A DNA stretch of 64,000 bases from an uncultured Mucilaginibacter sp. (GTDB taxonomy: Bacteria > Bacteroidota > Bacteroidia > Sphingobacteriales > Sphingobacteriaceae): the NCBI GenBank assembly GCA_903863845.1, contig CAIPDP010000200.1, positions 1-64,000 of the forward strand, in the 5' to 3' direction. The position numbers and the translations under genes are program-made. A model generated the notes under the pieces. It was not told where the DNA came from, ran no database searches, and saw nothing but the letters and a program-made list of their open reading frames with translations. Position 1 is the first letter of the stretch; each line of letters opens with the position of its first letter. Positions 58,081-64,000 of the stretch are shown piece after piece.

Positions 58081-61000
58081 CTAATTCAACATCGGCTGCA
58101 CATGTGTCAATTGATGGATCTCGTCCAATAACTCATCATTCGGGTTCACTTTATAGGTTTTTGACGGGAGCTCGATCAAAATCGATTCTTCAATATCCTT
58201 TACCAGAAAACGCAGCGTACAATTTTTTACTGGGTACTTTTTGTTATTACTTTCAACGATCTGCTGCAGGCCGTCCACCAGGCTATCATTCAGAGAATTA
58301 AGTTCGAGGCAAACGGTAATTGATTTTGCCAGTTTATCCCGCACCTCGGTCAACAAACCGATGGAGCTAATGCGCAGGTCCCAATTATCTTTTTGTTTGA
58401 ATTTTTCATCGATACTGCCTTTGATCTGCAAAAAATAACCTTCCACCATCAGGTTACGGTATTTGATATAATCATCGCCGAATAGGGCAAATTCGTAGGA
58501 GTCGAAATAATCCTCCAGCATAAAAGTGCCAAAAGGTTTGCCCGTCTTGGTCATTTTATGCTGCACATTGGAAGCCAGGCCACCAACGCTGATCTCACCG
58601 CGTTTACGCAATTCGGCAAAGGCCACCTTGATATCGTCGCCTCCCTCCCCTGATCGTGCTTTTTGCATGATCTTCAGGTCGGATACCGTTGTATTGCAAT
58701 AGCGGTTAAGCTCCAGTTTGTAATTGTCAAGCGGATGCCCGGTCAGGTAAATACCGATCACATCTTTCTCATATTTTAATTTTTCGATCAGCGGAAACTC
58801 TTCTGATTCAGGCAGCGGTGGTTCGGGAATATAAGAAGCCACGGCTCCGCCAAATAATGAAACCTGCGAACTGCTTTGGGTGTTCTGGTAATCATTAGCG
58901 TATTTGATCATGCGTTCGATCCCATTGAGCAGGCCATTTTCTGTTTTTGCAAAAAATTGCGCACGATTGTATTTAAACTCGTCAAAAGCCCCGCTGTAAA
59001 CCAGGTTCTCGTAGGATTTTTTATTCACCGAACGCACGTTTGAGCGCCGGGCAAAATCATAGATACTTTGATACGGACCATTGGCAACCCGTTCCTCAAT
59101 AATACTTTCGATTGCCTTATCTCCTACTCCTTTCACACCTGTCAAACCAAAACGTACCTGCCCTTTGTCGTTTACAGCAAAAGCCATGTCAGATTCGTTG
59201 ATATCCGGACCAAGTACAGGCACACCCATACGCCGGCATTCCTCCATAAAGAAGGATATCTTTTCAATGCTGTTCTGGTTATTTAATACCGCCGCCATAT
59301 ACTCAGCCGGATAATGGGCCTTTAAATAAGCTGTCTGGTAGGCAACAAACGCGTAACAGGTGGAATGCGATTTATTAAAGGCATATTGTGCAAAGGCTTT
59401 CCAGTCGTTCCAAATCTTGGTCAGTTTATCCTGGGCATGGCCTTTGGCAGTTGCACCAGACATAAACTGGGCCTCCATCTTGTTCAGCACCTCGATCTGC
59501 TTTTTACCCATTGCCTTACGCAAAACGTCGGCATCACCTTTGCTGAATCCGGCGAGTTTTTGCGATAAAAGCATCACCTGTTCCTGGTATACGGTGATAC
59601 CATAGGTCTCGCCCAGGTATTCCTCCATATCGTCCAGATCGAAGGTGATCGGCTCCAGTCCGTGCTTACGTTTGATGAAGTTTGGTATGTACTCAATCGG
59701 ACCCGGACGGTATAGGGCATTCATGGCGATCAAATCCTCAAACTTATCCGGTTTCAGCTCGCGGAGGTACATTTGCATACCATCACTTTCAAACTGGAAC
59801 GTTCCGTTGGTGTCGCCCCGTTGGTACAATTCAAATGTTTGCTGATCTTCTAAGGATATATAATCTATATCAATTTCAACATTATGGTTTTGTTTGATCA
59901 GCCGCAGCGCATCTTTAATGATCGTGAGCGTTTTAAGCCCCAGGAAGTCCATCTTGATAACGCCTGCATCCTCGATTACGCGACCGTCAAACTGTGTAAC
60001 CAGCAGGTCGGAATCTTTAGCGGTGGCTACGGGAACAATATTGGTCAGGTCATCAGGCGCAATGATGATGCCAGCGGCATGCACACCGGTATTACGTACC
60101 GAGCCTTCTAGCTTTTCTGCTTCGCGGAGCACGATACCTTTCAAACCCGGGTCATTGTATATCTCTTTTAATTCCGGAACCTGGTCGATAGCCGCACGCA
60201 GGGTAATTCCGAGCGTTTCAGGCACCAGCTTTTTCAAGGCGTTAACTTCAGAGAGGGGCATATCCAATACCCGTCCAACGTCCTGTATGCTGGTACGGGC
60301 AGCCATTGAGCCATAAGTGATGATCTGCGCCACCTGGTTACGGCCGTATTTATCAACTACATAATCAATTACCTTTTGACGGCCGGCGTCATCGAAGTCG
60401 GTATCAATATCGGGCATCGACTTACGGTCGGGATTTAGGAACCTTTCGAAAAGGAGATTATATTTTATCGGATCGATATTGGTGATCCCGGTACAGTAAG
60501 CAACCACTGAACCGGCAGCCGAACCACGTCCCGGCCCGATGAAAACGCCCATTTCCCTGCCCGATTTAATAAAGTCGGATACAATAAGAAAGTATCCGGC
60601 AAAACCCATTGTTCGGATAGTGAATAACTCGAAATCAATTCGCTCCTGTACTTCGGGGCTGATATCCTTATAGCGTTCCTTGGCTCCTGTATAAGTTAAA
60701 TGCTTCAGGTACTCCCATTGGTTCATGTTCTCGGATTCAGGTCCACTATGGATCTTGAATTCGGGAGGAATAGGGAAATTAGGCAGCATAATATCCCTTT
60801 TCAGCTTCAACACTTCCACCTTATCGACGATCTCGTTGGTGTTATCGAGTGCCTCAGGCAGATCATGAAAGAGCTTGCCCATTTCATCCTGCGTTTTAAA
60901 GTAAAACTGGTCGTTCGGGAAACCGAAGCGATAGCCTTTACCACCTTCTTCATCCGTTGCGATAGGAGTGCTCTGCATATCGCCGGTATTTACGCAAAGT

Positions 61001-61665
61001 AAAATATCATGCGCGTTAGAGTCCTGTTGATCAACGTAGTGTGAGTCGTTAGAACAAATAACTTTTACCTGGTGCTTTTTGGCAAATTTTAGCAGACTGT
61101 TGTTGACGATTTCCTGCTCGGGTATATTATGGCGCTGTAGCTCGATATAATAATCTTCTCCAAAAAGATCAAGCCACCATTTGAATTCCTTTTCACCTTC
61201 ATCTTCCCCATTTTTTAAAATAGCCTGCGGCACCGATGCGCCTATACAACAAGTGGTAGCGATCAGTCCTTTATGGTATTGCAGGATCAATTCTTTATCG
61301 ATCCGTGGCCATTTACTGTAAAGGCCCTCAATATAGCCCAGGGAGCAAAGCTTTACCAGATTGCGATATCCCTCAGCATTTTTCGCGAGCAGCAACTGGT
61401 GATGCCTGACATCCTTTTTCTCTTTCGTAAATTGTTTTTTATGACGATCCTCTACCACATAAAATTCGCAACCTACTATCGGCTTGATATTATGTTTTCC
61501 CGCTTCGGCAACAAACTTAAACACACCAAACATATTACCATGGTCGGTAATGGCAAGCGCCTTCATACCGTCGGCGGCTGCTTTTTTGTAAAGTTTGGAT
61601 ATATCGGCCGCCCCGTCTAATAACGAGAACTGCGTATGTACGTGTAAGTGCGAAAAATCTGGCAT
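58081..61665 (-). CDS. dnaE: DNA polymerase III subunit alpha
   Basis: Catalytic subunit of the replicative polymerase, 1194 aa. N-terminal PHP domain (FSHLHVHTQFSLLDGAADI) with metal-binding histidines, then the polymerase core with PDIDTDFDD carrying catalytic Asp residues, GRGSAAGSVVAYCTGI and NKSHSTCYAFVAYQTAYLKAHYP. A C-terminal OB-like region follows (EISVGGLASNVQHKMTKTGKPFGTF). Start is ATG 61665, about 46 bp after a TAGATTTG box; its leader contains a copy of the iterated palindrome. Confidence 0.97.
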   Translation of the reverse strand: MPDFSHLHVHTQFSLLDGAADISKLYKKAAADGMKALAITDHGNMFGVFKFVAEAGKHNIKPIVGCEFYVVEDRHKKQFTKEKKDVRHHQLLLAKNAEGYRNLVKLCSLGYIEGLYSKWPRIDKELILQYHKGLIATTCCIGASVPQAILKNGEDEGEKEFKWWLDLFGEDYYIELQRHNIPEQEIVNNSLLKFAKKHQVKVICSNDSHYVDQQDSNAHDILLCVNTGDMQSTPIATDEEGGKGYRFGFPNDQFYFKTQDEMGKLFHDLPEALDNTNEIVDKVEVLKLKRDIMLPNFPIPPEFKIHSGPESENMNQWEYLKHLTYTGAKERYKDISPEVQERIDFELFTIRTMGFAGYFLIVSDFIKSGREMGVFIGPGRGSAAGSVVAYCTGITNIDPIKYNLLFERFLNPDRKSMPDIDTDFDDAGRQKVIDYVVDKYGRNQVAQIITYGSMAARTSIQDVGRVLDMPLSEVNALKKLVPETLGITLRAAIDQVPELKEIYNDPGLKGIVLREAEKLEGSVRNTGVHAAGIIIAPDDLTNIVPVATAKDSDLLVTQFDGRVIEDAGVIKMDFLGLKTLTIIKDALRLIKQNHNVEIDIDYISLEDQQTFELYQRGDTNGTFQFESDGMQMYLRELKPDKFEDLIAMNALYRPGPIEYIPNFIKRKHGLEPITFDLDDMEEYLGETYGITVYQEQVMLLSQKLAGFSKGDADVLRKAMGKKQIEVLNKMEAQFMSGATAKGHAQDKLTKIWNDWKAFAQYAFNKSHSTCYAFVAYQTAYLKAHYPAEYMAAVLNNQNSIEKISFFMEECRRMGVPVLGPDINESDMAFAVNDKGQVRFGLTGVKGVGDKAIESIIEERVANGPYQSIYDFARRSNVRSVNKKSYENLVYSGAFDEFKYNRAQFFAKTENGLLNGIERMIKYANDYQNTQSSSQVSLFGGAVASYIPEPPLPESEEFPLIEKLKYEKDVIGIYLTGHPLDNYKLELNRYCNTTVSDLKIMQKARSGEGGDDIKVAFAELRKRGEISVGGLASNVQHKMTKTGKPFGTFMLEDYFDSYEFALFGDDYIKYRNLMVEGYFLQIKGSIDEKFKQKDNWDLRISSIGLLTEVRDKLAKSITVCLELNSLNDSLVDGLQQIVESNNKKYPVKNCTLRFLVKDIEESILIELPSKTYKVNPNDELLDEIHQLTHVQPMLN

Positions 61666-61682
61666 AACTGATCTGGATCACC

Positions 61683-61700
61683 TCCCGATAAATACCGGGA
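61683..61700. repeat. Iterated-palindrome variant TCCCGATAAATACCGGGA
   Basis: A diverged copy of TCCCGATAGCTATCGGGA inside the proposed 5' leader of dnaE. Confidence 0.65.
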
Positions 61701-61711
61701 CCCGGGGAATA

Positions 61712-61719
61712 CAAATCTA
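61712..61719 (-). promoter_or_regulatory. Proposed dnaE -7 promoter box TAGATTTG
   Basis: A perfect TAnnTTTG match about 46 bp before the dnaE ATG. Confidence 0.5.
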
Positions 61720-61830
61720 TCAAAACAGCCGAAATTTCTTGAGTACATTTATGCACACTTTACTTTGATATTAACATTTGTGCATGTGCTTAAATACTAA
61801 ATAATTGAACTAAAACCTTATCATTGCCCC

Positions 61831-62250
61831 ATGTTGACTACCATTCCGCTTCAGATCATCGACTTACACGACGATGGGTTTCACCCGCTGATAACTGTCT
61901 CTGTTTTTGGAAAAATATTTAAGTTGGTGCTCGACACAGGTGCATCAAGAACCGCTTTCGATCATAGCACAATTCTTCAGGAAAATATCGAGATCAAATC
62001 AAGCGATCGCTTGTCAACCGGACTGGGTACCAATAGCATGGTTTCGCATACAGCAATCATCAGCGATTTGCACCTGGACGAATTATTGATCGAACCATTT
62101 GAAGTTGCCGTGCTCGACCTTTCGGGAATCAATATCGCTTACCGGCAATTAGATCAGGCGGAAGTATTGGGAGTTTTGGGTGGAGATATTTTGGTGAAAT
62201 ATAATGCGGTTATAGACTACGGGGCAGCGATGCTTACCTTTCAATCCTGA
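61831..62250 (+). CDS. Retropepsin-like aspartic protease family protein
   Basis: A 139-aa protein with one aspartic-protease half: LVLDTGASRTAFDHS (DTGA active-site motif) at about residues 32-46, and a later hydrophobic-hydrophobic-Gly segment VLGVLGGDILVKYNAVIDYG typical of retropepsins. It would act as a homodimer. No signal peptide, so cytoplasmic. It ends one base from the convergent partial gene's stop, so the stop regions abut. Confidence 0.88.
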   Translation: MLTTIPLQIIDLHDDGFHPLITVSVFGKIFKLVLDTGASRTAFDHSTILQENIEIKSSDRLSTGLGTNSMVSHTAIISDLHLDELLIEPFEVAVLDLSGINIAYRQLDQAEVLGVLGGDILVKYNAVIDYGAAMLTFQS

Positions 62251-64000
62251 TCAAAGCTTCACAAACTTCGCCTGCCCAACAAGACTGTTGTTGGCAGTAT
62301 TAACCACTTGTATAAGATAGGTACCTGTCAGCAAATCGCTCACATTAGCGCCCCAGTTAGATTGGTTCAATGTTGCACTACGCACAACAATACCAAGGCT
62401 ATTACTTAACATCACCCGATATTTGCCGGTGCCTGAGTTTGGTACGTTGATCGTCAGGTTGATGACATTGCGGGTAGGGTTCGGGTAAAGTGACACCGGA
62501 TGGCTACTACGATCAACAATATCGATGCCGACAGTATTAGAATACGTTATATTACCATCAATATCTTGTTGCATCAGCCGGTAAACATTTTGCCCATAGG
62601 CAGGGCTTTTATCAACTAAACCATAGTTACCCAAATCACTCGAGGAAATTATGCCAATATCGGTGAAAGAATTGCTATTGTTGATACTCCTTTGCACCGT
62701 AAAGTTAGTATAGTTTTGTTCGTTGACTGTAGACCAGTTGAGTTGCACCTGCGTGCCCTGGTCGACAGGAGCGCCAGTGAACTTTACAAGTTTATAAGCA
62801 TAAGCTGAATCTTCGCGAATATTTAACCTAAACCTGGCTGATCCAAATGAATTAGTATCTGCTTTAGCGATTGCAAAGCTATACAAGGGGTTTTTCCGAA
62901 GATCAACAGAATCCTTTTTATAAGTGTCTATCAGCCAAATATCATAAAGCATCGGCACCTGGCTTATCGCAGTCAATTTTAATTGGTAATTACCGTCAGC
63001 CGAGGCGCCTATTTTCAAAGGTATAGTCAGTGTTTGTTTGTTTTTAGGGAGAGGCACCTGGCCTATCGCTAAAGGCACATTATCGCTGGAGATACTTGAG
63101 ATACTCACGGCGCCGGTTCCGGTCCGATACCTTGCATCAATCATTGGATTGAACGCTGTGGTAGCATTATTGTCAAAACTGATGATACTTTCGTCGCTAT
63201 TGATAGAGTCTTTCGCCATTTGCAAGCGAATATATTGGATGGTGGCATTTGTATTAACTGGTTTACCCATAAACAAGGTAGATCCTACAACTGCCTGTGT
63301 ATTAGTTTTGGCACTCTCGCTGAATACCAATTGTGGCGAAGCTCCGGTTGCCTGCACAAAAAAGCCAACTCCGCTACCAATTATATTATTTGCACCATTT
63401 GTTCCACCCGAGCCCGAATGACCTGCACTATAAACACCATAATTGCCAGAGCCTTGTAATCCGGATGGTATCAACTGATAGCAAAAGCTGGCCACATTAG
63501 GAGCATAAATACCGGCTGAAGTGTTAGTAGCGCTATATTGATCCCAATCGATCGAACTGGCATAAGGATTACCGACCAGATTTGCACCTTCAATAGCAAC
63601 ATTACCTGAAATCGTTGTGTTGCCGAGGTTTGATGACGACGCTGTATACCAATCTCTAACGGTAATTGTTCCTTGATTCAAAATACCGGTAGCCATTAGC
63701 GTATCGTTAGTTGCCGCGGCGCCCGCCATGGTTAATTTAGCTAAAGTGGCTTGTTTGCGGCTGCCCCGGTAGTAAAACATAAAACCGTTTCCAACCGGTA
63801 TATTGTATGGGCCGCCATCAACGTCCAACAAATAGTTAAGTGTATCTGTAATTCTATTGATCCCGCGGAAGTTGCTGGTTAGAAAAGTTGAATAAGTTGG
63901 TGCGAGGTTTTCACGGTAAAGATAGATGGTCGGATTACCTGTTTTGTCGAAACCACCAGTAGTGCCCGTAGTACCTGTCGTATAAATCGCACGGCTAAGG
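62251..64000 (-). CDS. Large T9SS type A sorting-domain protein (partial, runs off the window)
   Basis: An exported cargo of the type IX system whose N-terminus is beyond the window. The ORF track begins at a TTG (63831), but the frame stays open to base 64000 (reading RAIYTTGTTGTTGGFDKTGN), so the true start is outside. The visible 583 residues are repetitive beta-rich, with many Thr/Asn/Ser; the C-terminal type A sorting domain is VSLYPNPTRNVINLTINVPN...GTYLIQVVNTAN, ending GQAKFVKL. A fibronectin/Ig-like part precedes it (NWSTVNEQNYTNFTVQRSIN). Likely cell surface or secreted; function unknown. Confidence 0.88.
   Translation of the reverse strand, partial: LSRAIYTTGTTGTTGGFDKTGNPTIYLYRENLAPTYSTFLTSNFRGINRITDTLNYLLDVDGGPYNIPVGNGFMFYYRGSRKQATLAKLTMAGAAATNDTLMATGILNQGTITVRDWYTASSSNLGNTTISGNVAIEGANLVGNPYASSIDWDQYSATNTSAGIYAPNVASFCYQLIPSGLQGSGNYGVYSAGHSGSGGTNGANNIIGSGVGFFVQATGASPQLVFSESAKTNTQAVVGSTLFMGKPVNTNATIQYIRLQMAKDSINSDESIISFDNNATTAFNPMIDARYRTGTGAVSISSISSDNVPLAIGQVPLPKNKQTLTIPLKIGASADGNYQLKLTAISQVPMLYDIWLIDTYKKDSVDLRKNPLYSFAIAKADTNSFGSARFRLNIREDSAYAYKLVKFTGAPVDQGTQVQLNWSTVNEQNYTNFTVQRSINNSNSFTDIGIISSSDLGNYGLVDKSPAYGQNVYRLMQQDIDGNITYSNTVGIDIVDRSSHPVSLYPNPTRNVINLTINVPNSGTGKYRVMLSNSLGIVVRSATLNQSNWGANVSDLLTGTYLIQVVNTANNSLVGQAKFVKL

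Overview
This window looks like chromosomal DNA of a Bacteroidota bacterium, most likely Sphingobacteriaceae close to Mucilaginibacter or Pedobacter. I infer this from gene content; no search was run. The evidence is type IX secretion (a PorT-like protein and two proteins with C-terminal sorting domains), a GLPGLI protein beside an outer-membrane receptor-like protein, many carboxypeptidase-regulatory and SusC-like modules, promoters of the Bacteroidota TAnnTTTG type, and the nadK / DUF6089 / uppS / bamA / ompH order.

Layout. 0.1-5.2 kb: a Tat-exported Gfo/Idh/MocA oxidoreductase, a small unknown protein, a secreted amidohydrolase and an ammonium transporter. 5.3-16.1 kb (minus): the membrane arm of respiratory complex I, nuoH-I-J-K-L-M-N. 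It is interrupted by two non-nuo genes (a TonB-plug-like protein between nuoK and nuoL, and a DUF4139/MuiA protein with a SusC-like insert between nuoM and nuoN) and by an 84-bp palindromic repeat between nuoH and nuoI. nuoA-G are not in the window. 16.2-27.3 kb (minus): an envelope block of murI, three Skp/OmpH paralogues, bamA, uppS, an ExbD/TolR protein, a DUF6089 beta-barrel, nadK, a CBS protein, an alpha/beta hydrolase and a YqeY protein. 27.4-34.7 kb: an SDR, porT, ubiE, a VOC protein, engB, a UbiA prenyltransferase, a Crp/Fnr regulator and an atypical SDR, with many intergenic repeats.

34.8-45.1 kb: a TonB-receptor-like barrel with a GLPGLI partner, a small secreted-protein pseudogene, oligoendopeptidase F, a PAP2 phosphatase divergent from an amino-acid permease, a SemiSWEET and a minimal type IX cargo. 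45.3-51.5 kb (plus): a FAH-fold enzyme, an M23 peptidase, Bcp, then an ECF sigma factor with a membrane protein carrying six FxVPxxYF repeats and a Spy-like periplasmic protein, and a class III aminotransferase. 51.7-64 kb: a three-unit PepSY-like lipoprotein, a GMC oxidoreductase with its small subunit, a DUF58 protein, thioredoxin, a CarboxypepD_reg protein, dnaE, a retropepsin-like protein and a type IX cargo that runs off the window.

The most unusual material is the sigma / FxVPxxYF-repeat / Spy-like cassette, the two plug-motif genes inside the nuo operon (one of whose N-terminus appears to be read from an interspersed repeat), and dense families of 7-, 9-, 15- and 84-bp intergenic repeats plus an 18-bp iterated palindrome. 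I saw no tRNA, rRNA, CRISPR array, transposase or prophage gene.
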